Shown here piece by piece: positions 1 to 9,494 of a DNA stretch of 35,819 bases; position 1 is the stretch's first letter, and the number at the start of each line of letters is the position of its first letter. The stretch is from Novosphingobium sp. (GTDB taxonomy: Bacteria; Pseudomonadota; Alphaproteobacteria; Sphingomonadales; Sphingomonadaceae), in assembly GCF_030696665.1 (NCBI RefSeq), contig NZ_JAUYRV010000027.1, positions 1 to 35,819 on the forward strand, read 5' to 3'. The notes under the pieces are model-generated. The model was not told the DNA's origin. It searched no databases and worked only from the letters and a program-made list of their open reading frames with translations. The position numbers and the translations under genes are program-made.

Positions 1-125
1 CGGCGGGTAATCTCCTTGACAGGGTCCAAAGCCCTAAGATGCCGATCCAGCCTGCAACCTATCCGCCTCGCCCAACACCGTAGCAAACGCCACGACGCCG
101 AGCACCAAGGCCGATCACAAATCAT
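1..125. other. Left edge, no gene recognised
   Basis: This short stretch lies downstream of the leftward FAD oxidoreductase gene. No open frame in it resembles a known protein and I see no convincing hairpin followed by a T-run. It may hold the 3' untranslated end of the leftward operon. Confidence 0.4.
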
Positions 126-1400
126 TCATGCCATCTCCTTGTATTTGTAGTAAGCGCCGACGAACGGCAGGAACCACGGCTTGCCGAAATAGCCCGGAAT
201 TGCGGGCCAATCGAAATCGCGCCACGGGTTCAATTCCGCTTTGCCATCCAGCACTTCAGCCATGACCCCGCCCATATACGTCGCCATGTGCGTGCCGTGG
301 CCGCTGTAGCCCATCGAATAGAACACGCCGTCATTCTCGCCCGCGCGCGGCAGGCGGTCGCTCGTCATGTCAACCATGCCGCCCCAGCAATAATCAATGC
401 GCGCATCGGCCAGTTCCGGGAAGAAGTTGACCATTGAACGCTGCAGGATGGCCCCGCTCTTGGCGTCTGCTGCCGGATCGCTCCGGCCTGAAAAGCGCGC
501 GCGTCCGCCAAACAGGATGCGGTTATCGGGCGTTGTGCGGAAATAGCTGACGAAGTTGCGCGTATCCACCGTGTTGCGGCGGCGCGGCGTCAGCCTGTCC
601 AGCAGTTCCACCGGGAGTGGTTCGGTGGCGATCAGGTATGCACCCACCGGCACGATCCGGCGGCGGAACCAGCCCAACGGGCCATAGGCCGACGTTCCGG
701 TGGCAAGCAGAACTTGCGCTGCCTTCACCGTGCCATGCGGTGTCGTCAGTTCATGCCCGCCCGCAACGCGGCGCATCTTCATCAGCGGATTATGCTCGAA
801 AATCGTGCCGCCGTGCCGCACCACGGCTTCGGCCAGACCCTGCCCGTACATGCCCATGTGCATGTTCGCGCTCTTGCCATAAATCATCCCGCCAAAGAAC
901 TTGTCCGAACCAATCTCGGACGGCAGATCCTTGGGCAGCACCAATCGCGTTTCAGGATCAACATTGCGCGCCAGCAATTCCTGCGACCGGATGATCTTGT
1001 CAAAGTGCTCGGGCTTGGCCGCCAGCTTCAGCTTGCCCACGCGGGCAAAGTGGCAGTCGATGCCTTCCTCCGCCACGATGGACTCAACCTTGTCCACCCC
1101 GGCATCGAAGGCTCTGTAGAACAGGTTGGCGCGTTCCATGCCGAACCGTTCGACCATGCCGCCATAGTCCTGCGCAAAGCCGTTGTTGCACATGCCGCCG
1201 TTGCGTCCGGACGCGGAACCGGCAACTCGGTCAGCCTCCAGCACGAGAACCTTTGCGCCCTTTTTTGCCAGTGCAAGCGCAGCGCAAAGGCCTGTGAAGC
1301 CTGCGCCGACCACCGCAACGTCCACCGCGCCCTCAGGCCCGCCGGTTGCGGCAGAGGCAAACGGCTTTGCAGTATCGAGCCAGTAGGACATCATCTTCAT
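126..1400 (-). CDS. FAD-dependent amine/amino-acid oxidoreductase (DAO/PuuB-like)
   Basis: This is a 424-residue protein of the DAO superfamily, closest in layout to gamma-glutamylputrescine oxidase (PuuB/OrdL). Such enzymes oxidise a C-N bond of a primary or secondary amine with FAD and O2, giving an imine that hydrolyses to a carbonyl. The N-terminal dinucleotide fold is clear: GAGFTG at residues 32-37, the ribose-binding Glu near 55, and SGRNGG at 64-69, which is typical of this family. A C-terminal segment with DRLPRAG and YSGHG completes the FAD pocket. There is no signal peptide, so it is cytoplasmic. The frame stays open about 83 codons further upstream, but the chosen ATG has GGAGAA eight bases before it and begins the family-like sequence. 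It is the last gene of the leftward cluster, 46 bp after the PLP enzyme. A role in oxidising the imported amine is inferred. Confidence 0.88.
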   Translation of the reverse strand: MKMMSYWLDTAKPFASAATGGPEGAVDVAVVGAGFTGLCAALALAKKGAKVLVLEADRVAGSASGRNGGMCNNGFAQDYGGMVERFGMERANLFYRAFDAGVDKVESIVAEEGIDCHFARVGKLKLAAKPEHFDKIIRSQELLARNVDPETRLVLPKDLPSEIGSDKFFGGMIYGKSANMHMGMYGQGLAEAVVRHGGTIFEHNPLMKMRRVAGGHELTTPHGTVKAAQVLLATGTSAYGPLGWFRRRIVPVGAYLIATEPLPVELLDRLTPRRRNTVDTRNFVSYFRTTPDNRILFGGRARFSGRSDPAADAKSGAILQRSMVNFFPELADARIDYCWGGMVDMTSDRLPRAGENDGVFYSMGYSGHGTHMATYMGGVMAEVLDGKAELNPWRDFDWPAIPGYFGKPWFLPFVGAYYKYKEMA

Positions 1401-1446
1401 GTCAGATTCTCCGCCCGCACGTGGGGCTGTGGAACGCAATGCTGGC

Positions 1447-2601
1447 TCACCATCCGCGCATACGCGGCCATTGGGCCATGATCGCCCGGCCCTGACCATC
1501 CACGACGTTGTAGACTTCGTGCTGCGCGCACGTGGCGCAAGCATGGTTGGGCAGAATGCGCACGCGCGCACCGATTGGCAGATCGGGCAGCACGCCATCG
1601 CTTCCGGGCCGAAGCTTGATAATGCCGTGTTCCTGGCTGGCATCCTCAACGATCACATCGCCGAACGGCCTGCCATCAATATCGCAAACCAGACCATAGC
1701 CCTGATCAACCGGATGGCTTTGCGTGCCCCGGTCACGAGACATCGCCATCCACCCGCCATCGGTGAGTATCCAGCCCTTTTCCGTGCGGTGGCCGATGAC
1801 CGTCGCCAGAACCGACGCCGCAATATCGTCCACCTCGCACACGCCAATGCCGTGCATCACCAGATCGAAGAATGTGAAAACGCCCGCGCGCACTTCAGTC
1901 ACGCCGGTCAGGTCGGCTGCGAAATGCGCGGTCGGCGTGGAGCCGACGCTCACAACCGGTGCAGCATGGCCCGCCGCGCGTAGCAGGTGCGCCGCTTCAA
2001 CCGCCGCTGCCCGTTCACCCTCTGCCGCTTCGGGCAGGCCCGCGCCGCCACGCGCATTGTAGGATTCCCCGGCATGGGTCAGCACACCGGCCAGTTCCAC
2101 GCCGCCCTGCGCCAGCACATCGGCAATCACTACCAGCGTCTGATCATCGGGCAGCAGTCCGCCACGGTGGCCGTCGCAGTCAATCTCGATCAGCACCGCA
2201 GGCATGGCCGTGCCATCTTTGGCAGCATCTGCCAGCGCACGAGCCTGTTCCAGCGCGTCGATCAGCACCGACAGGTGCACGCCCTGCCCGACCAACCGGC
2301 GCGCGCGTTCGATCTTGTCGAGGCCCAGCCCGACGGCATAAGTGATGTCGGCAAACCCGCCGCTGGCAAAGTATTCCGCCTCGGCAAGGGTCGAAACGGT
2401 GATCGGACCGGTGCCTTCCGGGAACAGACGCCGGGCAACGTCGAGCGACTTTGATGTTTTTACATGGGGCCGGAACCCTACGCCCAGCGCGGACAGCCGG
2501 CTGCGCAGCCGCGCGATGTTGCGGTCCACTTTGGCAAGATCGAGCACCAGAGCGGGCGTCTCCACCGTTTCAAGAGAGGCTTCGACCATCGGCCCGGACA
2601 T
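1447..2601 (-). CDS. PLP-dependent D-threonine aldolase / D-serine (3-hydroxyaspartate) dehydratase family enzyme
   Basis: This 384-residue fold-type III PLP enzyme has an alanine-racemase-like N-terminal barrel and the DSD1-like C-terminal domain. Lys48 in PHVKTSK is the expected PLP-binding lysine. His353 and Cys355 in PNHACAT match the zinc-binding His-X-Cys pair of eukaryotic D-serine dehydratase and bacterial D-threo-3-hydroxyaspartate dehydratase. The family includes aldolases (D-threonine, and beta-hydroxyaspartate aldolase BhcC) and dehydratases, and the sequence alone does not settle which reaction this one catalyses. The start is the ATG preceded by GGAAGGA at about 8 bp; the frame is open 33 codons further upstream without family similarity. 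A 139-bp gap to the cupin gene may hold an internal promoter, but I see no strong one. Next to an imine reductase and a glyoxylate reductase, a beta-hydroxy-amino acid substrate is plausible. Confidence 0.87.
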   Translation of the reverse strand: MSGPMVEASLETVETPALVLDLAKVDRNIARLRSRLSALGVGFRPHVKTSKSLDVARRLFPEGTGPITVSTLAEAEYFASGGFADITYAVGLGLDKIERARRLVGQGVHLSVLIDALEQARALADAAKDGTAMPAVLIEIDCDGHRGGLLPDDQTLVVIADVLAQGGVELAGVLTHAGESYNARGGAGLPEAAEGERAAAVEAAHLLRAAGHAAPVVSVGSTPTAHFAADLTGVTEVRAGVFTFFDLVMHGIGVCEVDDIAASVLATVIGHRTEKGWILTDGGWMAMSRDRGTQSHPVDQGYGLVCDIDGRPFGDVIVEDASQEHGIIKLRPGSDGVLPDLPIGARVRILPNHACATCAQHEVYNVVDGQGRAIMAQWPRMRGW

Positions 2602-2740
2602 TGCGCGATTCCTTCCCAGAATTGAAACGTGGCGATTGAAAGTTAAGCGGACTTCAGGGGGCAAATTCGGCTGAAAGCTTGCGATGCGCGTGGCAGTCAT
2701 GCGGGACTTGTGCGGCGCGGCGGTATATTCTGCTGCGCCT

Positions 2741-3451
2741 TCAGCCCAGCGGGCGCTGCGTGGCGAAGACCTTCTTGACGTATTCCTCGCTCAGCCAGGC
2801 ACAGCCATCGCCGCGCACAAACATGCACACATCGCCGGTGGCGAAGGTCACGCTGCCGTTCTGGTCACTGAACGTAACCTTGCCCGCCATCAGCAGCATC
2901 AGTTCCACCTGCCGATAGGGAATCTGGCGGCGGTGATAGGGGGTGGAATCCCACGTGCCCGCACAGAATTCCGCATTGGCCGACACGTAATCGGAAAAGC
3001 CCCGGCAGGTCGGCACCTCGCCCAGCAGGTTTTCCAGTGCAGGCGGATTGGACGGGTTGAGCGGGGCATTCGTGTCAATCATCACCGGCGCGGTGGCATT
3101 GCCTGCGCGATCCGTTGGCGCGGCATAGACCACGGCCAGCATATCGTCAGACGCGCGCCAGCGGAAGCTTGTGCCAAAGGGTATTGCGGCGGAATCATCA
3201 GCGCCGAGCGCCAGTGCGCCTTGATGGGTTTCGATCTCAAGCTTTCCGGCCAGCACCAGCACGAATTCATCGGTGGGCAGCGCGGTGACTTCGCCTTCCC
3301 CACGCAGCGCGAACGAGGCAATGACCGCCTTGTCATCCGCGAATGCCGGTGCGGCGCGACCCGCAAACCAATCGGCAGATGATGCCGTTCCCGCGGCATA
3401 GGCGCGAATGTCCACCACCGCCGCAACCGTCTGTTCCAAAAGTGCGCTCAT
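2741..3451 (-). CDS. Double-cupin protein (cupin_3/DUF861-like)
   Basis: A 236-residue protein made of two cupin repeats. The N-terminal half carries DEFVLVLAGKLEIET around residues 61-75. The C-terminal half (from about residue 145) has the EutQ/DUF861 pattern: AGTWDSTPYHRR, then QVELMLLMAGKVTFSDQNG, then FATGDVCMFVRG. Proteins of this class are small cytoplasmic beta-barrels, and several act as hydrolases, isomerases or sensors of small acids. No specific reaction can be assigned. The second repeat lacks the full two-His metal motif of classical cupins, so it may bind ligand without metal. Its ATG overlaps the stop of the upstream cyclodeaminase-family gene (ATGA), so it is translationally coupled to it and probably acts in the same pathway. 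Confidence 0.8.
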   Translation of the reverse strand: MSALLEQTVAAVVDIRAYAAGTASSADWFAGRAAPAFADDKAVIASFALRGEGEVTALPTDEFVLVLAGKLEIETHQGALALGADDSAAIPFGTSFRWRASDDMLAVVYAAPTDRAGNATAPVMIDTNAPLNPSNPPALENLLGEVPTCRGFSDYVSANAEFCAGTWDSTPYHRRQIPYRQVELMLLMAGKVTFSDQNGSVTFATGDVCMFVRGDGCAWLSEEYVKKVFATQRPLG

Positions 3452-4377
3452 GGCTTGGTCATCCCTTCAAAGGCAGAAATCAGCTTTCGCGCAATCGTCA
3501 GATCCTGAAGCGCGATGCCTGAGCTGTCGAAAACGGTTATCTGGTCAGGCGATGTGCGGCCCTCGGCCCGGCCCAGCAGCACATCGCCCAAGGCCACGAT
3601 CTGTGCGCGGTCGCCGCCGAAGTGCTGTAAATCGCCCATCACCACGGCCTGCGCCGGATGATCGCAGAACAGGGCTGCGGACGCGAACAGTTCAGGCGGC
3701 AGTTCCTGCTTTCCGGCAGCGTCAGACCCCATGCTGGCCACGTGGGTGCCGGGGCGTATCCAGTCGGCAGAAAACAGCGGTTCGCGCGCCGGAGTGGCCG
3801 TCACCACGATGTCAGCATGTTCGCATGCTTCCTGCGCGTCTGCCTGCTCGGCGTTGAGGCCTTCGCTGCGCAGCGCCGCCACGAAAGCATCGCCCTTGGC
3901 TTGGTCCCGCGCAACGACCAGCACCTTTGTGACCGGGCGGATGCGGGCAATGGCGATGCATTCGAACAGCGCCTGATTGCCCGCGCCGAAAATCGCCAAC
4001 GTGCTGGCATCCTTGCGCGCCAAGGTGTCGACGGCAACCGCATCGGCCGCAGCCGTCCGATAGGCGTTGACCTCGCCCGCTTCGATCACCCACTCAACCC
4101 GGCCAACGCCCTGATCGAACAGCAGAATTACCGAATTGTGGCGCGGCAGGCCAATGTCAGGGTTGCCCGGCCAGAACGAGCCGACTTTCAGCCCGGCGTA
4201 TGTGCCGGTGGAGGCAGACTTGATCGAGAACCGGTTGGCCGGTGATGACCCGTGGGCCAGCACGGCGGGGAACAGCACCGCATCCTCAACCACTGCGCAA
4301 AGCGCCTCACGCGCGGCATCGAACGCGATTTCGTGCGAGACGAGCGCTGCCGATTGTTCTTCCGAGATAAACTTCAC
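3448..4377 (-). CDS. Ornithine cyclodeaminase / mu-crystallin family imine reductase
   Basis: This 309-residue protein belongs to the OCD/mu-crystallin family: NAD(P)-dependent enzymes that reduce cyclic or linear imines, oxidise alanine, or cyclise ornithine. The family includes iminosuccinate reductase BhcD and pyrroline-2-carboxylate reductase. The substrate half shows Lys53, Lys64 in GLKVGSFWPGN and Arg107 in YRTAAADAVA. The Rossmann motif GAGNQA is at 131-136, and FDSSGIALQDL near the end contains the conserved acidic residue. The start is GTG, chosen because GGAGAA sits five bases upstream and because GTGA overlaps the stop of the ATPase gene, as at neighbouring junctions. Upstream codons have no family similarity. 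Its placement with a PLP hydroxy-amino-acid enzyme and an FAD amine oxidase suggests it handles an imine made in the same pathway. Confidence 0.88.
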   Translation of the reverse strand: MKFISEEQSAALVSHEIAFDAAREALCAVVEDAVLFPAVLAHGSSPANRFSIKSASTGTYAGLKVGSFWPGNPDIGLPRHNSVILLFDQGVGRVEWVIEAGEVNAYRTAAADAVAVDTLARKDASTLAIFGAGNQALFECIAIARIRPVTKVLVVARDQAKGDAFVAALRSEGLNAEQADAQEACEHADIVVTATPAREPLFSADWIRPGTHVASMGSDAAGKQELPPELFASAALFCDHPAQAVVMGDLQHFGGDRAQIVALGDVLLGRAEGRTSPDQITVFDSSGIALQDLTIARKLISAFEGMTKP

Positions 4378-6176
4378 GCAAATTCTCCGGCCAGTTCGGC
4401 TTCTGTGCGATGGCACAGCACGGCATTGCCTGCCGCCATCGTGCGCAGCGGCGGTAGCGACACATCGCAACGGCCCGCGATGGCCACCGGGCAGCGCGGC
4501 AGGAAGCGGCACAGATCGGCACTTTCCGGCAGATGCGCGAACGGCACCTTGCCCTGCGAGCCGACGCCCGAAAGCCAGTCGGTGCGCAGTTCCGGCACCG
4601 ACGAAATCAGCAGATCGGTGTAAGGATGGAACGGCGGGGCCGCATAAGTATCGCGCAACCCGCTTTCCACACGTGTGCCTTTGTAGAGCACCACGATCTC
4701 GTCGCAGAGCGCCTTCACCGTCGCAATATCGTGGCTGATGAACAGGTAAGCCACGCCCAGATCGCGACGCAATTCGGCCAGCAGTTCCAGAATCGCCTCG
4801 CGCACCACGGTATCGAGCGCCGACGTCACTTCATCGCACAGGATCACGTCGGGCTGCGCCGCCAGCGCGCGGGCAAGGTTCACGCGCTGCTTCTGGCCTC
4901 CGGAAAGTTCATCGCAGCGCCGGTCAGCAATCGCGGCGGGCAGCTTGATCAGGTCAAGCAGTTCGGCCACGCGGCTGTTCAGTGCAGCGCCGCTGGTGCC
5001 GTGGTAGAAGCGCAGCACGCGGCCAAGGATTTCGCCCACGCTATGCGCGGGATTGAGCGCCACGTCTGCATTCTGGAACACGATCTGGATGCGCCGCAAT
5101 TCTTCGCGCGTGCGGCCCTTCAGCGAAGCAGCAAGCGGCTGACCGTCCAGCGAAACCGTGCCCGCCGTGGGCGCAAGCAAGCCTGCCACCACGCGCGCGA
5201 CCGTGGATTTGCCGGAACCAGATTCCCCGATCACGCCCACCGCTGCGCCGCGCCCGATCTGCAGGCTCACGTCCGTCAGCACCGGATGCGCCGCGCGGCC
5301 ATTGCGGTCAACGGGGCCGTATCCGGCGTTGATACCCTCGATCGACAGCAGCGGCTTGCCCACCGCCGTAATCGGCGCTGCTGCCTTGATCACAGGCCGC
5401 GCCGCAGCCAACAGGGTCTTGGTGTAATCGTCTGCCGGAGTTTCAAGCACGGCGCGCACAGCATTGCGTTCCCGCACGGTGCCGCGATTGAGCACGAGGA
5501 TCTGGTCCGCCATCTGTGCCACCACCGCCAGATCGTGCGACACATAGACGCCGGTCGCGCCCTGCTCGCGCACCACCTTGCGGAAGGCTTGCAGCACTTC
5601 GACCTGCGTGGTCACATCCAGCGCGGTGGTCGGCTCGTCAAAGATCACCAGATCGGGCCGCGTGATCAGCGCCATCGCTGCCATCAACCGCTGGAGCTGT
5701 CCCCCCGACAGTTCGTGCGGATAGCGGCTGCCGATGGTTGCCGGATCTGGCAGGGCCAGCGCCTCGAACAACGCCACCGCATGTGCGCGCGCTTCAGCGG
5801 CTGTGGCAGTGCCGTGGATCAGCGCTGGTTCGATCACCTGTTCGATCACGCGGCGCGAGGGGTTGAATGCTGCGGCAGCGCTTTGTGCTACGTAAGTGAT
5901 GCGGTGCCCACGCTGCGCCGCAAGCGATGCCTTGCCGTTACCACCCAGCGTAGCATCGCCAACCGTGATATCCCCGCTGATCACCGCGCCGCTGCGGGCA
6001 TAGCCCATCAGCGCGAGCGCAATCGTGGTCTTGCCCGAACCGGACTCCCCGATCAGCGCCAGCACTTCTCCGCGCGCGATGGTGAACGAAACTTCGTCCA
6101 CAATCCGCAAGTCCGAACCATCCGGTCTGCGCACGGTCACGCACAAGTTGCGGACGTCGACATGCTGAGCCTCCAT
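4374..6176 (-). CDS. Oligopeptide-type ABC transporter, fused double ATPase
   Basis: A 600-residue cytoplasmic protein with two complete ABC ATPase domains in one chain, equivalent to DppD plus DppF fused (YejF-like layout). The first domain has Walker [10 protein letters not shown] at 43-51, signature LSGGQ near 156-160 and Walker B DLVIFDE near 190. The second has Walker [10 protein letters not shown] at 317-325, signature LSGGQKQR and DVILCDE. The C-terminus carries the cysteine-containing oligopeptide tail ([15 protein letters not shown]) found in peptide importers, which in some relatives binds an Fe-S cluster. It energises the two permeases encoded just upstream. The ATG overlaps the preceding permease stop (ATGA). 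All catalytic motifs are intact in both halves. Confidence 0.95.
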   Translation of the reverse strand: MEAQHVDVRNLCVTVRRPDGSDLRIVDEVSFTIARGEVLALIGESGSGKTTIALALMGYARSGAVISGDITVGDATLGGNGKASLAAQRGHRITYVAQSAAAAFNPSRRVIEQVIEPALIHGTATAAEARAHAVALFEALALPDPATIGSRYPHELSGGQLQRLMAAMALITRPDLVIFDEPTTALDVTTQVEVLQAFRKVVREQGATGVYVSHDLAVVAQMADQILVLNRGTVRERNAVRAVLETPADDYTKTLLAAARPVIKAAAPITAVGKPLLSIEGINAGYGPVDRNGRAAHPVLTDVSLQIGRGAAVGVIGESGSGKSTVARVVAGLLAPTAGTVSLDGQPLAASLKGRTREELRRIQIVFQNADVALNPAHSVGEILGRVLRFYHGTSGAALNSRVAELLDLIKLPAAIADRRCDELSGGQKQRVNLARALAAQPDVILCDEVTSALDTVVREAILELLAELRRDLGVAYLFISHDIATVKALCDEIVVLYKGTRVESGLRDTYAAPPFHPYTDLLISSVPELRTDWLSGVGSQGKVPFAHLPESADLCRFLPRCPVAIAGRCDVSLPPLRTMAAGNAVLCHRTEAELAGEFA

Positions 6177-7003
6177 CAGTGCGCCTTCCCTTGCGTGGCC
6201 GCATCGATCAGCAGGTTCACCCCAACTGTCAGGCTCGCAATAGCCACGGCGGGAGCGATGATCGCCAGCGCGCCTTCGGCCAACCCGGACGTATTTTCAC
6301 GCACCAGCGAGCCGAGATCGGCGTCAGGGGGTTGCAAGCCAAGGCCAAGGAAGCTGAGGCCCGACAGCAGCAGCACGATGAACACGAAGCGCAGGCCAAT
6401 GTCCGCAAACAGCGGTTTGATCATGTTGGGCAGCACTTCCACCAAGGCCAGATGCAGCCGCCCTTCCCCCCGCGCGCGCGCCACTTCGACATAGTCGAGC
6501 CGCGCCAACCCTACCGCCAGCGAACGCGCAATGCGGAAGTTACCGGGCACATAAGTGATCGCAATGATCAGCGTGAGCAGCACCAGCGACGAACCGAACG
6601 CGGCCACCAGCACCAGCGCGAAAATCTTGGACGGAATGGAGATCAGCGTGTCCATCGCACGGGACAGCAGTTCATCAACCCAGCGAGGGCCGACTGCTGC
6701 CGTGAGCGCAAACCCAGTGCCGATGCTCGCCGCGATGGCAACGGCAACGACAGACAGGCCCACGGTAAAGCGCGCCCCTGAAAGCAGGCGGCTGAGCACA
6801 TCACGCCCCAGAAAATCGCTACCGAGCCAGAACTGGCGGCTCGATCCGGCAAACACTTCCTCGTTGGCAAACGATCCCGGCGGGTATGGCGCGATGAACG
6901 GGCCGATCACCGCGACGATGATCCAGAAAATCACCAGCGCAAGGCCGATCTTGCCCGAAAGCGGCAAACGCCGTGCCCCGCGTATGATACCCGCCACGCT
7001 CAT
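6176..7003 (-). CDS. Oligopeptide-type ABC transporter permease (DppC-like)
   Basis: A 275-residue inner-membrane permease of the DppC/OppC type. The N-terminal segment has one membrane helix (about residues 17-37, GLALVIFWIIVAVIGPF) followed by the GSDFLGRDVLSRLLSGAR motif common to this subfamily, then the five-helix BPD_transp_1 domain. The coupling loop (DYVEVARARGEG) that docks onto the ATPase is present. The frame is open far upstream, but the true start is the ATG that overlaps the DppB-like stop as ATGA. It pairs with the permease encoded just before it to form the channel. Confidence 0.94.
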   Translation of the reverse strand: MSVAGIIRGARRLPLSGKIGLALVIFWIIVAVIGPFIAPYPPGSFANEEVFAGSSRQFWLGSDFLGRDVLSRLLSGARFTVGLSVVAVAIAASIGTGFALTAAVGPRWVDELLSRAMDTLISIPSKIFALVLVAAFGSSLVLLTLIIAITYVPGNFRIARSLAVGLARLDYVEVARARGEGRLHLALVEVLPNMIKPLFADIGLRFVFIVLLLSGLSFLGLGLQPPDADLGSLVRENTSGLAEGALAIIAPAVAIASLTVGVNLLIDAATQGKAH

Positions 7004-7980
7004 CCTTGGCGCAGCCTTGGGTTGGCCAGAATCGCCACGGTATCGGCAATCAGCACCAGCAGCAGATAGGTTGCGCAAAAGACCATGGCGCAGGCCTGCA
7101 ACAGCGGCATATCGCGCGAGGTGACGGCGTTGACCATCAGGCTCGCCAATCCCGGATAGCTGAAGATTGTTTCCACGATGATCGCGCCTCCGAACAGGTA
7201 GGACAGGCTGAGCGCCATAGAGTTCACAATAGGGCCAACCGCATTGGGCAGCACATGGCGGAAGATCAGGCGGCGCGGGGAAACGCCTTTCAGCCGCGCC
7301 ATTTCCACATAAGGGCGGTCCAGTTCGGCAATGATGGCGGCGCGGATCATCCGGCCCAGTTGCGCAATCACGCCCACGCCCAGCACCATCACCGGCATGG
7401 CATAGGCGCGCAGAAATTCGCCCAGCGTCGGGTCTTGCGGCACAATGGTGATGGATGGCAGCCACAGCAGCTTTACCGAAAACACCAGCACCGCAATCGT
7501 CGCAACCAGAAATTCGGGCAGAGCCACCATCGCCAGCGTCATGATGTTGAGCGCGCGGTCCGTTGCCTGCCCCCGCGTCACGGCTGAGGCTATGCCGACC
7601 AGAAACGCGATGGGCACCGAAAACAGCGTCGTCAGCCCGGCAAGGATCAGCGTGTTGGGCAGCCGCTCCGAGATGATGTCGGCCACCGGCTTGTTCGCCA
7701 CCAGCGACTGGCCGGGATCACCGATGGCAATGCCGCGCAGCCATTCAAAGTAACGCACCACCGCTGGCCGATCGAGGCCCATTTCGTGGCGCAACGCCGC
7801 GAACTGTTCGGGCGTTGCGCCCTGGCCCAAGACTTCCTGCGCGGCATCGCCGGGGAGCAGGCCGCTGATCGTGAAGATCACGGCAGAAACCAGCACCAGT
7901 GTTACCAACGCCAGCCCCGTGCGTTTGGCCACAAGCCGCGCTGGCCCGCGCCAGCGGGAAACAGGCGACGCGCCGCTCAT
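7000..7980 (-). CDS. Oligopeptide-type ABC transporter permease (DppB-like)
   Basis: A 326-residue inner-membrane permease of the DppB/OppB type. After a short basic N-terminus there is a first membrane helix (LALVTLVLVSAVIFTISGLLPGD), a periplasmic segment, then a multi-helix BPD_transp_1 domain with the coupling loop PYVEMARLKGVS. An ATG four codons further upstream is possible, but the chosen ATG overlaps the binding-protein stop (ATGA), matching the other junctions in this operon. It forms the membrane channel with the DppC-like partner. Confidence 0.93.
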   Translation of the reverse strand: MSGASPVSRWRGPARLVAKRTGLALVTLVLVSAVIFTISGLLPGDAAQEVLGQGATPEQFAALRHEMGLDRPAVVRYFEWLRGIAIGDPGQSLVANKPVADIISERLPNTLILAGLTTLFSVPIAFLVGIASAVTRGQATDRALNIMTLAMVALPEFLVATIAVLVFSVKLLWLPSITIVPQDPTLGEFLRAYAMPVMVLGVGVIAQLGRMIRAAIIAELDRPYVEMARLKGVSPRRLIFRHVLPNAVGPIVNSMALSLSYLFGGAIIVETIFSYPGLASLMVNAVTSRDMPLLQACAMVFCATYLLLVLIADTVAILANPRLRQG

Positions 7981-9494
7981 GCGTCCAACCACACGTGTTC
8001 GCCAAAGGTGTAGCCCATCAGACCGCCCAGAGGGACCGGTTGAAGCCCGCGGATGCGGCGGTCATAGCCATCCAGCAGGCTGATGAAGACCGGAATGCCG
8101 ATCCCCCCTGTCCGGTGGATCATCCACTGCATCTCGCCATAGATGGCCTTGCGCAAAGCCTGATCGCGCGTCTGGCGCGCTTCGATCAGCATTTTGTCAA
8201 ACTTCGGGTTTTTCCAGCCTGCTTCGTTCTCCGTAGCTTTTGACTGGAAGAACAGGCTGAACATCAGGTCGGTGGTGGGCCGTTGGTTGATGTTTCCAAA
8301 CGTCAGCGGATGCCGCATCCAGTGCGTTGACCAATAGCCATCGCTTGGCACGCGGTTGATCGCCAGCTTCAGCCCGATCTGCGCGGCGTGTTCCTGCAGG
8401 ATGGAACCCATATCGACAGACATCGTGGCCGCTGGCGAGACGTAAACCGGCAGCCGCGTGCCCAGCAAACCTGAGCGCTTGAGATAGAACTTTGCCTTTT
8501 CAGGATCGAAGGCACGCTGCGGTATGCCGGGGTTGTAATAAGGATCAAGCGGCGAAATCGGCTGGTCGTTGGCGATGGTCGCATAGCCCCGGAACAGCGC
8601 ACGCTTGATCAGATCACGGTCCAGCAGATGCTTCATGCCCAGCACGAAATCGGGGTTGCCCGTCACCGGGTGGTCCTGCCGCATCACCAGATCGGTGTAG
8701 AGACCCGATTTGGTTTCCATGATCAGGTGCGAGGATGATGCCTTCACCCGTTTGACCGACCCCGGACTGACCGCAATCACCATCTGCACATCGCCCGATA
8801 ACAGCGCGTTCACCCGCGAAAGTTCATCGGGAATGGCAATCAGTTCGATCTCATCAAGATAGGGCTTGCCCGGCTTCCAGTAGTTCGGATTGCGCCGCAC
8901 GATGGTGCGGATGCCCGGCGCGAACGATTTCAGAGTGAACGGACCCGTGCCATTGGCCACGCTGAAATCGCGCCGACCATTTTCCACGATGGCAAACTGC
9001 GGTTGGGCCAGAATGATGGGAATGTCAGGATTTGGCCCCGTCAGCCGCAGTTCCACTTCCAGCGGCCCCACGCGGCGCGCGCCTGCAAACTGTTCGGCAA
9101 CCGCTTTGACCTTCGACCCTACGTTTGGGTCTTTATGCCGCAATAGCGAGTAAACCACGTCATCGGCGGTCAGCGACTTGCCATTGTGGAACTGCACGCC
9201 GCGCCGCAAACGGATGGTCCAGACAATGTTGTCGTCCGTCTCAATCGTCTCAGCCAATCCGGGCGTTGCGCGCAAAGCGCCGTCGCACTGCGTCAGCCCG
9301 CTATAGAGCAGGAAAATCCGCATATAGTCGCTGGAATTGCCGCCCTTTGCAGGATCAAGCGTGTCCGCTGTTGATGCCACGATGCCCGCAACGCGAATGC
9401 GCCCGCCAGTGCGCGGCTTTCCGATCAGCTGGTCAGCCGGGGCCAGCATAGCCCCCGCAGCCATGCCACCAAGAAGGCCGCGCCGTGACAGCAT
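7977..9494 (-). CDS. Periplasmic oligopeptide/solute-binding protein, Tat-exported
   Basis: A 505-residue SBP family 5 protein (DppA/OppA type), the substrate receptor of the ABC importer. The N-terminus has a twin-arginine pattern (LSRRGLLGG) followed by a hydrophobic Ala/Met-rich stretch, suggesting Tat export, which is less usual than Sec export for this family. Family signatures include TADTLDPAKG near residue 42, the WTIRLRRGVQFHNGKSLTADDVVYSL region near 91-117, and the GTGPF motif. It has no lipobox cysteine, so it should be soluble in the periplasm. Its ATG overlaps the HAD stop (ATGA). The family also binds non-peptides such as opines, glutathione, nickel chelates and sugars, so the ligand cannot be read from sequence. 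Confidence 0.92.
   Translation of the reverse strand: MLSRRGLLGGMAAGAMLAPADQLIGKPRTGGRIRVAGIVASTADTLDPAKGGNSSDYMRIFLLYSGLTQCDGALRATPGLAETIETDDNIVWTIRLRRGVQFHNGKSLTADDVVYSLLRHKDPNVGSKVKAVAEQFAGARRVGPLEVELRLTGPNPDIPIILAQPQFAIVENGRRDFSVANGTGPFTLKSFAPGIRTIVRRNPNYWKPGKPYLDEIELIAIPDELSRVNALLSGDVQMVIAVSPGSVKRVKASSSHLIMETKSGLYTDLVMRQDHPVTGNPDFVLGMKHLLDRDLIKRALFRGYATIANDQPISPLDPYYNPGIPQRAFDPEKAKFYLKRSGLLGTRLPVYVSPAATMSVDMGSILQEHAAQIGLKLAINRVPSDGYWSTHWMRHPLTFGNINQRPTTDLMFSLFFQSKATENEAGWKNPKFDKMLIEARQTRDQALRKAIYGEMQWMIHRTGGIGIPVFISLLDGYDRRIRGLQPVPLGGLMGYTFGEHVWLDA

Noticed and set aside
15..40. TTGACA followed by a TAAGAT-like hexamer at the left edge
   Set aside because: The spacing is only about 14 bp and no rightward gene follows, so it is not supported as a promoter.
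4533..6494. A 653-codon rightward open frame opposite the double ATPase and permease genes
   Set aside because: It is antisense to clear transporter genes. Its translation is rich in Arg, His and Gln with no recognisable domain, as expected for the third-position GC bias of the real strand.
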